The translations under genes and the position numbers were made by a program. Below are positions 1 through 8,346 of a stretch of DNA of 64,000 nucleotides, piece by piece. Below the pieces are notes generated by a model, which worked only from the letters and a program-made list of their open reading frames with translations, searched no databases and had not been told where the DNA came from. The stretch covers positions 1-64,000 of the forward strand of contig NZ_BMGS01000004.1 of NCBI RefSeq assembly GCF_014640315.1, written 5' to 3'. The DNA comes from Hymenobacter glacieicola. Lineage in GTDB: Bacteria; Bacteroidota; Bacteroidia; Cytophagales; Hymenobacteraceae. How positions within the stretch are numbered: position 1 is the first letter of the stretch; each line of letters begins with the position of its first letter.

Positions 1-59
1 GCATCCGCTTGCAACTCGTCATCGATGCGCATAACCAACGCATAGAAGCAGATGGCTAA
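1..59 (+). CDS. Possible 3' end of an upstream gene
   Basis: One frame is open from the window edge to a TAA at 57-59 and would encode a C-terminus reading IRLQLVIDAHNQRIEADG. The other two plus-strand frames hit a stop within the first 45 bases. It is too short to identify. It precedes the DUF3592-like gene on the same strand, so it may be the end of the gene upstream. Confidence 0.3.
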   Translation, partial: IRLQLVIDAHNQRIEADG

Positions 60-98
60 TCACCTGCTATTTTACCACCACCGAATCACTATGATAGA

Positions 99-347
99 AT
101 GCAGCGGAATGGGGTTCGTGTGCAAGGTGTAGTAGTGCGTAATAAAATAAAGTGGGGGCAGAATACTACTGTGCGCCCTATTGTTCGGTTTACAACACAC
201 GAGGGGCAAACAATTGAAGCAGAATTACTTCACGGAGTATCATTTGCTATACCTCGTTACCCGGAGGGCGCAACCGTAACAGTCGTGTACAATAGAGATA
301 ATCCCTATGAATACGATGTCACAGGTGCTAGTCGACAGTATATGTGA
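99..347 (+). CDS. DUF3592-like small protein
   Basis: An 82-residue protein whose pattern (VQGVVVRNK, IVRFTTHEGQTIEA, PEGATVTVVYNRDNP) resembles the soluble beta-rich part of DUF3592 proteins, whose function is unknown. DUF3592 proteins normally begin with one or two membrane helices. None is encoded here: the frame is open only back to the TAA at 57, and those 13 codons are not hydrophobic. The gene is therefore a short soluble variant or has lost its 5' part. Its GC content is below that of the genes after 1.1 kb. The nearest upstream alternative start (ATG at 91) is in another frame. Confidence 0.55.
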   Translation: MQRNGVRVQGVVVRNKIKWGQNTTVRPIVRFTTHEGQTIEAELLHGVSFAIPRYPEGATVTVVYNRDNPYEYDVTGASRQYM

Positions 348-458
348 TTTTTTTCTATTTGAGTTGAATTGTAGTTCAACTATTAGTTAGTCATATAGGT
401 CTCTCTTTATAGGAGCGCTGATAAGAATTCCGAGGCGGAAATAATTAAAGTGTAGTGT

Positions 459-983
459 ATGCAAGTCGATGTAGCCGAGCTTAGCTGGGAGAATATAAAA
501 AAATACATCTACACTCCCGACGGCTCATTGCCGGATATATGTGTTCTGGCTACTACCCGTGACGATTGGAGCAAATGGATTGACTTTATCAATGCTACTT
601 ATAAGGTCATGTTTCGTGATGCAAATGAACAGGAACATGAGAAAATAGATTTTGCCGCGGTTGTAAAATGCTGGGATGATAATCAGGTAGACGGCTGGCC
701 TTTTGCAAGTATTCTTGTGGGTGAAGTTCAGGTTAATTGCTTCTTTCGAATCGAGGATGAGATTGATGGAGATATTGACCCAAGGCAATTCAACCATCTG
801 GATAACCATTTACAGTTGATGCATTACTTAACTAACATGTCCAAGCTATTAGCAAAACATGTTGTAATGCTATGCGAAGGGACGAGGGTAAGCGAGAACA
901 ACCAGTTTGACCCTGAGCCTATACTTACTGTCGACCATGCTACAGTGCTCACTAATGCTTATTGGCTTAGCACTTGGTTATAG
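459..983 (+). CDS. Hypothetical protein, possibly an immunity-type orphan
   Basis: 174 residues, acidic, with no signal peptide or membrane segment, so a cytosolic location is likely. I do not recognise the family. It has a central DNxxDGWPFASILVG segment and a Leu-rich stretch (HLDNHLQLMHYLTNM). Its base composition is clearly AT-richer than that of the genes from 1.1 kb on, which fits accessory or transferred DNA. The single-domain acidic form and its place beside another AT-rich small gene resemble immunity genes downstream of polymorphic toxins, but no toxin is visible in the 458 bases upstream. A hairpin terminator follows at 1008-1038. Confidence 0.6.
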   Translation: MQVDVAELSWENIKKYIYTPDGSLPDICVLATTRDDWSKWIDFINATYKVMFRDANEQEHEKIDFAAVVKCWDDNQVDGWPFASILVGEVQVNCFFRIEDEIDGDIDPRQFNHLDNHLQLMHYLTNMSKLLAKHVVMLCEGTRVSENNQFDPEPILTVDHATVLTNAYWLSTWL

Positions 984-1007
984 GATAACTGCCCCATCGT
1001 TGTATTC

Positions 1008-1038
1008 AACGCCGCCAAAGCTGCGCTTCGGCGGCGTT
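1008..1038 (+). terminator. Hairpin terminator after the orphan gene
   Basis: A perfect 9-bp stem (AACGCCGCC / GGCGGCGTT) with a 13-nt loop lies 25 bases after the stop at 983 and is followed by a T-rich GCTCATTTTA. It separates the AT-rich first kilobase from the oxidoreductase gene. Confidence 0.6.
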
Positions 1039-1143
1039 GCTCATTTTAGACTATATCCAAAAGAAAAAAGCAAAACGCCCACTTCCGCTGTTTACCAGCC
1101 TGCACCGGCACATCAGCGGCGCATGAACCAAATAACACAACCC

Positions 1144-1872
1144 ATGAACATCGGAATCATTGGTGCCGGCCACATCGGCAGCGCCCTCGCCGTGCGGCTA
1201 ACTGATCTAGGCCACTCTGTATACATTGCCAACTCCCGCGGCCCCGAGACGCTGCAGGACCTAGCCCAGAAAACCGGCGCTACCCCCGTTACGGCCGAGG
1301 AAGCGGCCCGCCGCGGCAGCGACTTTATTGTGGTAACCATTCCGCTGGAGAAAATCCCGGATCTGCCCAAAAACCTGTTCGAGGGCGTACCGGCTGGGGT
1401 GCCCATCATCGACACCAGCAACTACTACCCCCTGCTGCGCGACGGTCAGATTCCGGAGCTGGAAACCGGCGACCTGACCGAAAGCGGCTGGGTGCAGCAG
1501 CACTTGGGCCGCCCGGTGGTAAAAGTGTTCAACAACATTTTCGCCGAGCACCTGGAGAAGAACGGGAAGCCCGCTGGCACGCCCGGCCGCATTGCCCTGC
1601 CCGTGGCTTCTGATGATGCCGCTGCCAAGCAGAAAGTAATGCAGCTGGTAGAAGAGCTGGGCTTCGACGCCCTCGATGGCGGCACCATGCGCGAGTCGTG
1701 GCGGCAGCAGCCGGGCGGCCCCATCTACTGCAACGATTTGCCCGCCGACCAGGTGCGCGAGCATCTGGCCCGCCTCGGCTCCGAGCGCACGGAAGCCCAG
1801 CACCAGGAGTTCCTGGCCAACCAGGCCAAGCAGGAGCAGGCAATGCAGGCCCAAGGCATCAAGCTGAAGTAG
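1144..1872 (+). CDS. NADP-dependent oxidoreductase, F420-reductase-like
   Basis: 242 residues from ATG 1144 (an in-frame ATG at 1123 would add seven). The N-terminus has the dinucleotide-binding motif MNIGIIGAGHIGSALAVRL, followed by a strand and ANSRGPE, the basic position that suggests preference for NADP(H). DFIVVTIPL and PIIDTSNYYP are typical of the NADPH-dependent F420 reductase / NAD-binding family 2 group. In Bacteroidota, which are not expected to make F420, these proteins are usually soluble reductases of unknown substrate. The C-terminal 30 residues are Gln/Ala/Glu-rich and probably helical. It stands alone, with no operon partner. Confidence 0.8.
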   Translation: MNIGIIGAGHIGSALAVRLTDLGHSVYIANSRGPETLQDLAQKTGATPVTAEEAARRGSDFIVVTIPLEKIPDLPKNLFEGVPAGVPIIDTSNYYPLLRDGQIPELETGDLTESGWVQQHLGRPVVKVFNNIFAEHLEKNGKPAGTPGRIALPVASDDAAAKQKVMQLVEELGFDALDGGTMRESWRQQPGGPIYCNDLPADQVREHLARLGSERTEAQHQEFLANQAKQEQAMQAQGIKLK

Positions 1873-2214
1873 CCCAGGGCAGCCCAGTAGCTGCTGGCCG
1901 AAAGCACCGGCGGAAAAACAACTTACTGCCCGCGGCCACTGTAGCGTACGGAGCCAGACGATGAGAGTCTGCAAAACGCCCTGCCGCGTCTGGGCTGGCG
2001 TGAGCCGGTACCTGGGGTTAAGTGAAAAAAACACCCCGGTCTCGTTAGTAGTAACCCGTTATCAGCGCCGCTTGGGAAACTCCAGGCGGCGCTGTTGGCG
2101 ACTAGCTCTGTCGGATAAGGTTGGAGAAATTGCCGGGCATAGGAAACACCATCCGGCAGGGTATACTTGTGGCTGGGCTTCCTGGCTGTAACAGGGTGCT
2201 CATAGCCCGCCTCC
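1873..2214. other. Gene-free stretch with one hairpin
   Basis: No convincing coding frame is present. The only structure I see is a 9-bp perfect stem (CAGCGCCGC at 2063-2071 with GCGGCGCTG at 2086-2094) lacking a T-run, so it is not a clear terminator. The stretch ends where the signal peptide of the interrupted secreted-protein gene begins. Confidence 0.5.
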
Positions 2215-2685
2215 ATGCTGAAAACGCTATTCCTCCCGCTGTTTTGCTTGGCGACTGTGGCCAGGGCTCAAACACGCTGTGCCCGGCCCGTTATCCGGCG
2301 GCTGCGTGGCCCCCAGGAAATGTCCGTCACTGGTAGCGCCTTGCTACCCACGGTACTGCTACAAGTAGCGCCCGAAGCCGGGTGCCCGGAGCAGTAGTAC
2401 CGGTTTCGGCACGCGCAGGTGACCTTGCTGCGCCGGGGCCGACCCGTATTTCCCAGCCGGCTCGTCGAGCATGCCGCGCTGGATCTGCGGCCCTGGATGA
2501 ATGCCTATCAGTCTGGCGACCAGCTGCTCATTTTCATTGCCTATCAAAATCTGGCGCTGGTAGCTGCTGATGGCGCCCTGACGCCGCTGCTCGCCAAACC
2601 GGTCAGCCCCGGTCCGGGGCAGCTGGATTTGCAGACCGATGAATCCAAAGGCATCAGCTTTCGGTGGGTGTTGCGGAAGCCGTAG
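2215..2685 (+). pseudogene. Secreted GldM-like protein interrupted by amber stop
   Basis: The frame starts with a clear signal peptide (MLKTLFLPLFCLATVARAQ) and runs to a TAG at 2395-2397. It then continues in the same frame with coherent protein to a normal TAG at 2683-2685. The second half (VTLLRRGRPVFPSRLVEH, then LDLRPWMNAYQSGDQLLI) resembles the beta-rich repeat domain of GldM-like gliding/T9SS proteins, by eye only. There is no frameshift; one nonsense codon separates the halves, after GCPEQ and before YRFRHAQ. An in-frame ATG follows the stop (2419), but a product from it would lack the export signal. The whole would be about 156 residues. Nonsense mutation is more likely than two genes, because neither half is complete. 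Confidence 0.75.
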
Positions 2686-2853
2686 GCTAGAGCGTGTTAC
2701 CCGGCCGCGGCCCTAGGGGTCATGCCTGTATTTTCCTTCGGCGTACAAGTTGTGCCGGGGGGCTAGGCATGACGGCCTTTTGTTACCTCAAAAGTTTCCA
2801 CTGTCCACACAGCCCAATCGCCCGCACTCCTGGGCAAGCGCTGAGCTAGGGCT

Positions 2854-3597
2854 CTACTTCTTGCCGAGGGCGTACTGTATGCCGCCCAACAGGTGTTGCC
2901 GGAATAAAGGCTCACCGAAGCTCTCGGTGGTGTGTCCGCCGGCCGTGTAGAATGCTCGGCCACCATCAACCTCATGGCACCAGGCAATAGGGTGGTTAGC
3001 CCCGTTAGTGCCCCCGGAGTACGTGCTTTCGTCGAGCGTTGCCAGGATGGTAAGATCAGGGCTGATACTGCGGAAATTATACCACTCATCGGTGCGCGAC
3101 CAGCGGGCCGGCAAACCGGCAGTGGCCGGATGAGCAGAGTGCACCACTCTAATAGTGGCCGGCTGAATGGCCGGATGCCCATCGAAATAAGCGCCTACCA
3201 ACCGTCCGTACCAGGGCCAGTTATATTCGGTATCGGTGGCGGCATGGACACCCACAAACCCTCGTCCGCTTCGGATGAACTGCTCAAAGGCCGTCTGCTG
3301 AGTCTCATTCAGTATATCTTGAGTAGTACTCAAAAACACCACTGCCTGGTAGGACTGCAACCGGGCCGCAGTAAACAAACCGGCATCCGTGGTAGTATCC
3401 ACCCGGAAGTTGTTTTCCTGCCCCAAGGCCTGAATGGCTCGGATGCCCGCGGGAATGGACTCGTGGTAGAAGCCGCTGGTTTTCGAGAATACCAGCACGG
3501 CCGTAGCCGGCTTGGGCTGACGCCTATCTACCTCCTTGGAGGAGCACCCCCACAGCGCGTGGGCGGCGCAAAAGCAGGCCAGGGCAAGCAGGCGCAT
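2854..3597 (-). CDS. ThuA-domain lipoprotein
   Basis: 247 residues with a lipoprotein signal (hydrophobic residues 3-15, lipobox ending at Cys18, LWGC), then a ThuA-like glutamine-amidotransferase fold: AVLVFSKTSGFYHESI at the start, VVFLSTT in the middle, then GRGFVGVHAATDTEYNWPWYG, TDEWYNF and PIAWCHEVDGGRAFYT. ThuA domains occur in trehalose utilisation and in many Bacteroidota sugar loci, where they are thought to act on oxidised sugars in the periplasm; no defined reaction can be assigned here. It lies 109 bp downstream of the GH43 gene on the same strand, so the two are probably cotranscribed for extracellular glycan use. Confidence 0.85.
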   Translation of the reverse strand: MRLLALACFCAAHALWGCSSKEVDRRQPKPATAVLVFSKTSGFYHESIPAGIRAIQALGQENNFRVDTTTDAGLFTAARLQSYQAVVFLSTTQDILNETQQTAFEQFIRSGRGFVGVHAATDTEYNWPWYGRLVGAYFDGHPAIQPATIRVVHSAHPATAGLPARWSRTDEWYNFRSISPDLTILATLDESTYSGGTNGANHPIAWCHEVDGGRAFYTAGGHTTESFGEPLFRQHLLGGIQYALGKK

Positions 3598-3658
3598 ACG
3601 GGTTGGGTAGATAAGGTGTAGAAAGGTGTGCTTGGGTTTACGAGATGATACTGAAGAA

Positions 3659-3696
3659 GTTAACGGCTAAGTTGCAGGTTAACGGCGAAGTGCTGG
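3659..3696. repeat. Two near-identical 19-bp direct repeats
   Basis: GTTAACGGCTAAGTTGCAG is followed at once by GTTAACGGCGAAGTGCTGG, in the spacer between the GH43 and ThuA genes. Most positions match. It may be a small tandem duplication; no function is evident. Confidence 0.4.
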
Positions 3697-3706
3697 CGCC
3701 GCCTGC

Positions 3707-4732
3707 CTACAGCTTGCGCGCGGCCACGCCTTCCTTGGTAATTTTTACCGGCTGAATGCGGCCCTGAGCGTCAAAATACATTCGGTCGATGCAGGTGACG
3801 CGGTGATTCATGTCGGTTTCGGTGAGGGGACGGCGGTGGTAGACGATGTACCACTCATCCTTGCCCGGCACCTGCACCACGGAGTGGTGGCCGGCGCCGG
3901 TAGCCACGGCCGGGTCCTGCTGCAGAATTTTGCCCACCCGCTTCCAGGGGCCCAGCGGCGAATCGGCTACGGCATAGGCTACGGAGTAATCGGGGCCGGC
4001 CCAGCCGCCTTCCGACCACATGAAGTAGTACTTGCCCTGGCGGCGGAACATAAGGGGGCCTTCTACATAGTGCTCGGGCGTGATTTCCTTGAACGTGGTG
4101 CCGTCGGGGTAGGGGAGCAGGCCGGTGAAATCGGGCTTGAGGCGCGCGATGTTGCAGTGCGACCAGCCTCCGTAGAGTAGGTAGTATTGCCCATCAGTAT
4201 CCTGAAATACAAACTGGTCAATGGGCTGGGCGCCGTTATGAATGTTCCCTACCAAAGGCTTGCCCAGGTAGTCCCGGAACGGACCCTCTGGCCGGTCGGC
4301 CACCGCCACGCCAATGCCGCCTACCTCGCCCTCATGCACATCGTTGGCCCCAAAAAACAGAAAGTACTTGCCGCTTTTCTGGACAACCGCCGGCGCCCAC
4401 ATGGCCCGGCGGGCCCACGTAATGCTGGTAGTATCTACAATGCGCGGGTGCTTGGTCCAGTGTACCAGATCCGGTGAGGAAAACGCATCCAGGTGCACCT
4501 GCTGGTCGAATGGCGCGGAGTAGGTAGGGTAAATCCAGTACGTTTTGCCAAATATGACGGCCTCCGGATCGGCGTACCAGCCCGGAAAAACCGGGTTGCC
4601 CGCCCGCGTTGCCGCGCCGCCCGGTTTTGCGTTGCCCTTGGGGGTGGGGCCGGTCGGGCCAGAGGATTGAGCGGCGGCCTGCCCGAGTGAAAACAGGCTG
4701 AGCAAGGCACCTAGCACTACTGACTTTTTCAT
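3707..4732 (-). CDS. Glycoside hydrolase family 43 protein, secreted
   Basis: 341 residues with a signal peptide (MKKSVVLGALLSLFSLGQAAAQ), a short Gly/Pro/Thr-rich linker, then a five-bladed-propeller GH43 domain. The three acidic positions of the family are visible: D55 in GWYADPEAV (base), D172 in QPIDQFVF (pKa modulator) and E224 in HYVEGPLMF (acid). GH43 enzymes act mainly on arabinose- and xylose-containing polysaccharides; the exact substrate cannot be read here. Repeated YYLLYGG, YYFMWSEGG and WYIVYHRRP strands mark the blades. It is first in a probable two-gene unit with the ThuA-like lipoprotein. No TonB/SusD pair is nearby, so it is not part of a complete utilisation locus in this window. 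Confidence 0.9.
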   Translation of the reverse strand: MKKSVVLGALLSLFSLGQAAAQSSGPTGPTPKGNAKPGGAATRAGNPVFPGWYADPEAVIFGKTYWIYPTYSAPFDQQVHLDAFSSPDLVHWTKHPRIVDTTSITWARRAMWAPAVVQKSGKYFLFFGANDVHEGEVGGIGVAVADRPEGPFRDYLGKPLVGNIHNGAQPIDQFVFQDTDGQYYLLYGGWSHCNIARLKPDFTGLLPYPDGTTFKEITPEHYVEGPLMFRRQGKYYFMWSEGGWAGPDYSVAYAVADSPLGPWKRVGKILQQDPAVATGAGHHSVVQVPGKDEWYIVYHRRPLTETDMNHRVTCIDRMYFDAQGRIQPVKITKEGVAARKL

Positions 4733-4945
4733 AAGATAGATAAATGGTAAGGGTAGGAGGCAGGGTGCTGAAAGTCGTGTGCCTCAGCAACTGGGCGCTT
4801 AAGTCTACTGGAAAGTAACGTAACTGCACCTGAAAATCCCGCTGGCTATCCTCCGTTTTACCTGGCGGTGGTGGCTGCTTTGCGCGCCCCACGCCCTGCT
4901 GCCTGATTTGACCTAACATGTTGGTGACTGCTAGCTTAAAAGAAA

Positions 4946-4977
4946 CAGCCCGACTCAGCGAATGCTGCGTCGGGCTG
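4946..4977 (-). terminator. Terminator downstream of the NmrA-like gene
   Basis: A stem of CAGCCCGAC and GTCGGGCTG, extended by CAGC/GCTG around a GAAT loop, lies 47 bases past the minus-strand stop and is followed on that strand by TTTCTTTT. Confidence 0.7.
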
Positions 4978-5024
4978 AAAGAAGGCGTGTGGGGCTTAAA
5001 AACTTACCTTAAGTAAGCCTACGG

Positions 5025-5984
5025 TTACTTGCTGGCCGCCAGCACTTCCCGCACCGGCGTCCAGCGGATGCCGGGGTAGCGGGTGTTGTCCAGGGGCTCG
5101 GCCAGCTTGGCCTGGCCGCTGAGCATATTGTGCAGGTACTGCATGCCTTGCCAGGGCGGAAACACCTCGTTATGGGCCGGTACCAGGGTTTGGGTCACCT
5201 TAATCATGGTAGCAAGGACGCCCAAACCGCCCACTCGCAGCAACTTAAAGCGGTGGCCGGTGGCTTGCTGCGCCGCCGTTTGCAGCCCACGGATGGTGGC
5301 TACTTCACCGGCTATGCGCAGGTAACGCGGCGTGGTATCGTCCAGGGCGGCAGCGGCCGTAAATTCGGCCGTGTTAATCATAGTCGTGAAGTCCAGGGGC
5401 TGGTCGGCATCGCCCCAGTACACCACCCGCCGCGGACCCGGCAGAATCAAGGGCGCCTGTCCGGTCAGCAAGTCCGTAAACATGCCATTCAGGATGGAGG
5501 TAGCCCGAATGGGCGCCTGATCGAGCCGCCGCTGAAACTCCCGGCGCAGGTCAAAGTTTCGGTTAGAGCCCTCGGGAAGCCGGGTGAAGTCGGCGGAAAA
5601 GTCGGAGGGAATAAAGCGCGGCACGCCCGCCGCTACAGCCGCATGCAGCAGCTGAGTTTGGGCGTCCACAATTACTTCCCGCAGCCCCGATAAGGCAGAA
5701 ACCACGCAGGAAGCCCCGGTGCAGGCGGCCGTTAGGGCAGCGGCCTCCGTGTACTCCACAGCCACTACCTCCGCGCCCTGGAGCCGCAACGACGCAGCTT
5801 CCGCTTTGGTAGTGGCGCCGGGCCGAACCAGGGCCCGCACGGTGGCGCCCCGTAGCCGGAGGTGGTGGGCAATCAGCAAGCCTAGGGCCCCGGTAGCGCC
5901 GGCCAGCACAATGGTAGCTGGTGGCGTGGCAGTTGTTGGGTTGGCGGGCGAAGAGGTGGGCTGTTCTAACACAAGAGAAGTCAT
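5025..5984 (-). CDS. NmrA-like NAD(P)-binding reductase
   Basis: 319 residues from ATG 5984; the frame opens 21 codons further up, but that extension lacks protein-like character. After a Pro/Thr-rich N-terminus the Rossmann motif GATGALG occurs at residues 29-35, with the strand VRALVRPG where NADP phosphate specificity is decided. The following VVSALSG and AAVAAGVPRFIPSDFSADF match the isoflavone-reductase / NmrA / aromatic alcohol reductase group of atypical short-chain dehydrogenases. Members are reductases or redox sensors; the substrate is unknown. Monocistronic, with a terminator just downstream, and divergent from the SH3-like gene at 6162. Confidence 0.85.
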   Translation of the reverse strand: MTSLVLEQPTSSPANPTTATPPATIVLAGATGALGLLIAHHLRLRGATVRALVRPGATTKAEAASLRLQGAEVVAVEYTEAAALTAACTGASCVVSALSGLREVIVDAQTQLLHAAVAAGVPRFIPSDFSADFTRLPEGSNRNFDLRREFQRRLDQAPIRATSILNGMFTDLLTGQAPLILPGPRRVVYWGDADQPLDFTTMINTAEFTAAAALDDTTPRYLRIAGEVATIRGLQTAAQQATGHRFKLLRVGGLGVLATMIKVTQTLVPAHNEVFPPWQGMQYLHNMLSGQAKLAEPLDNTRYPGIRWTPVREVLAASK

Positions 5985-6161
5985 AAACTGTCGAGAGTAA
6001 CCTTGTTGCCTCTGGCGTCCGGAACAATAACTTTCGGGCGGCGGCACGCAAGCCCGGCAGTTACCGGGAAGTTGTACTACCTCTTCCTCGGCCGGAAGGT
6101 TTGAAACTGCGTACGCATACCGGTCAGCAACAACGGAAGTTTCCTGCCAACCGATACGCTC

Positions 6162-7010
6162 ATGAGTAAGCTACAGCAAGAGAAAGTGCCAGCCGCCCGG
6201 CCCGTGGCGGCCGCGGCGGCCCGCGCCGGGAGCCCCCCGCAAGCAACGCCCCTGGTGCGCCAGGCGGCCCGCGGCCTGGTTACAGGGGTGCTGCTGGGGG
6301 TAGGGGCGGTAGGAGCCACTTGGCTAAGCTCCTGCTCCGACGACAAAGCGCGACGGCCGGATGCTGAGTTGCAAACCAGCCGCCCGGCCGCTACCCCCGC
6401 TGAGGTTACTACTGCAGAAGGTACCCCAGACGATGCAACACAGCCTTTTCGGGCCAGCGGCCAATACTTGGTAGTGGCCGAAACCGCCTACTTTTTCTCT
6501 TCTCCCGAACAAGCTAAATCCACCGGCCGCTACCTGCTGCGCGGCGACGTAGTGCACGGGGAAGAGGAACGCGGAGGCTTCGTTAAAACCCGCTTTAAAA
6601 CGCCTAACGGCGCTATTGTAGCGGGTTGGCTGAAGACAAACGAGCTAAGCCGCCTGAGCAACTGCCCGACCACGGCCGCAACCCGGCCAGCCCAACCCAC
6701 ACGCCCTGTTCCTCAGCCCGAAACGTCAAATTCGGAGGATACCTACAGTTACGAAATAGACCCGGCCCCCACGGCCACCCCGGCGCCTGACCGCGCTGTC
6801 GGGCCTCAAACGGCCGTAGTGCAGGTAGCCCGCTCATACTTCTACCATTCTTCTGATTTAACGCAGCCCCGCAAGGCTCACTGCGTGCAGGGCGATAAAG
6901 TGCGCCTGGGAGAAGAGCGCGGAGAAGCCGTGTACGTCCGGTTCACCAACTGGGAAAAGGTGACAACCACCGGCTGGATGCGCAAGGATGCCCTGCGCTA
7001 TAGCCAGTAA
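6162..7010 (+). CDS. Membrane-anchored protein with two SH3-like repeats
   Basis: 282 residues. An Ala/Arg-rich cytosolic head (1-35) leads into one hydrophobic segment (about 36-58, LVTGVLLGVGAVGATWLSSC), then a Pro/Thr-rich linker. Two related modules follow, near residues 100-160 and 215-280. Each reads like a bacterial SH3 repeat: VVAETAYFFSSPEQ ... GWLKTNELSR and VVQVARSYFYHSSD ... GWMRKDALRYS. Such modules often bind peptidoglycan or proteins in the periplasm. The Cys after the hydrophobic segment could be a lipobox, but the long polar head argues for a transmembrane anchor. No enzymatic domain is seen. Transcribed alone, divergently from the NmrA-like gene. Confidence 0.65.
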   Translation: MSKLQQEKVPAARPVAAAAARAGSPPQATPLVRQAARGLVTGVLLGVGAVGATWLSSCSDDKARRPDAELQTSRPAATPAEVTTAEGTPDDATQPFRASGQYLVVAETAYFFSSPEQAKSTGRYLLRGDVVHGEEERGGFVKTRFKTPNGAIVAGWLKTNELSRLSNCPTTAATRPAQPTRPVPQPETSNSEDTYSYEIDPAPTATPAPDRAVGPQTAVVQVARSYFYHSSDLTQPRKAHCVQGDKVRLGEERGEAVYVRFTNWEKVTTTGWMRKDALRYSQ

Positions 7011-7089
7011 GCTACCGCGGCGGGCGGGTGCCGAACAATTGGCAGGGTAGGCAGGTTGTTCGGGCTTTACGCAACTGCGCACCTCCCTT

Positions 7090-8103
7090 ATGAAAGCATA
7101 CAAGCTGCACGGGCCCAAAAGCCTGGAAAATTTCAAGCTCAGTGACTACGACGAGCCCACTGTGCACGACCACGAAGTAAAAATTCAGGTGAAAGCCGTG
7201 TCCCTGAATTTTCGCGACTGGGCCCTGGCCAACGGTTGGTTTGGCTACCCCGGCGAGAAGTTGCCTTTTATTCCCTTCAGCGACGCGGCGGGGGTAGTAA
7301 CCGAAGTTGGTTCCAGCGTGACAACCCTTCAGGTGGGCGACCGGGTAGCTGCTAACTTCTTTCCCGACTGGCACGACGGCTCGTTCTCGGCCGCCAAAAC
7401 TGCCCGCTCCCTGGGCGGCAGCACCGATGGCGTACTGGCCGAGTACGTGACCTTTCCGGAAAATTCGGTGGCCAAAGTACCCGACTCGTTTTCCTTTGCG
7501 GAAGCGGCTGCCTTTCCCTGCGCTGGCGTAACGGCCTGGCACTCTCTGGTGGTGCAGGCCCAACTCAAGCCCACCGATACCGTGCTGCTACAAGGTACGG
7601 GTGGGGTTTCCATCTTTGGTTTGCAGATAGCCAAGCTCATGGGCGCTCAGGTAATTATCACCTCTAGCTCTGAGGAAAAGCTGACGCAAGCCCGGGAAAT
7701 GGGCGCCGACCTGGTCATTAACTACAAAGAAACGCCCAACTGGGACGAGCAAGTACGGGCCTTAACCCAGGGCCAAGGCGTTGATTATGTGCTGGAAGTG
7801 GCTGGCCAAATGGCCCGCTCCGTTAAAGCCCTCAAAGCCGGGGGCAGCATCTTCCAGATCGGGGCCGTGGGTGGCCCCAACGACGAAGCGCCCAACCTGG
7901 GCATGGTGCCCATCAACACCCAGCGCATCCAGGGGATTTACGTGGGTAGCACTCAGATGCTCACCGACATGCTCCACGCCTTCGACCGAAATCAGCTGAA
8001 GCCGGTTATCAGCAAAACCTTTGATTTCGACCAAGCCAAAGAAGCGCTAGCCTACATGGGTAGTGGCTCCCACTTCGGCAAAATTGTGGTGCAGGTTGGG
8101 TAG
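7090..8103 (+). CDS. Zinc-independent medium-chain dehydrogenase/reductase
   Basis: 337 residues, the usual length for quinone-oxidoreductase-like MDR enzymes. The N-terminal GroES-like domain has LNFRDWALANGWFGYP, where zinc-dependent alcohol dehydrogenases carry Cys/His ligands; these are missing, so no catalytic zinc is expected. The Rossmann half begins at VLLQGTGGVSIFGLQIAKLM and continues with VIITSSSEEKL, the position that usually selects NADPH. GVDYVLEVAG and GKIVVQVG close the fold. It probably reduces an activated alkene, quinone or aldehyde; the substrate is not readable. A short hairpin at 8151-8189 may be its terminator. Confidence 0.88.
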   Translation: MKAYKLHGPKSLENFKLSDYDEPTVHDHEVKIQVKAVSLNFRDWALANGWFGYPGEKLPFIPFSDAAGVVTEVGSSVTTLQVGDRVAANFFPDWHDGSFSAAKTARSLGGSTDGVLAEYVTFPENSVAKVPDSFSFAEAAAFPCAGVTAWHSLVVQAQLKPTDTVLLQGTGGVSIFGLQIAKLMGAQVIITSSSEEKLTQAREMGADLVINYKETPNWDEQVRALTQGQGVDYVLEVAGQMARSVKALKAGGSIFQIGAVGGPNDEAPNLGMVPINTQRIQGIYVGSTQMLTDMLHAFDRNQLKPVISKTFDFDQAKEALAYMGSGSHFGKIVVQVG

Positions 8104-8150
8104 GCACTACCCTTCTGTTCTATAGCAGAATTAGTAGAATTCGCGGGTGA

Positions 8151-8189
8151 AAAGGCCGACTTCGGATTGTGTATTCGGAGCCGGCCTTT
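8151..8189 (+). terminator. Possible terminator after the MDR gene
   Basis: AAAGGCCG and CGGCCTTT pair across a 23-nt loop, 47 bases after the stop. The stem is short (8 bp) and no long T-run follows. Confidence 0.4.
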
Positions 8190-8346
8190 GTGCGTAGTGT
8201 GGGGCTGCCGGGTAGTTTTTAAACCATTGACAGCCGGGAGTAGCCGCCGGTTTGCTTGTTTTTCGAGAACGGGACCAGTATGTTAGGCCTGCTCACTCAA
8301 GGAGCAGACACCCTCGCCCAATAATGGCGCACCCTTTCCTTCGGCT

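Noticed and set aside
1261..2034. Long minus-strand frame opposite the F420-reductase-like gene
   Set aside because: It mirrors the plus-strand gene, has no motif, and runs through the terminal region only because GC-rich codons leave few stops.
1961..2191. Short plus-strand frame before the GldM-like fragment
   Set aside because: It is Arg/Trp/Cys-rich with no signal, motif or neighbour support.
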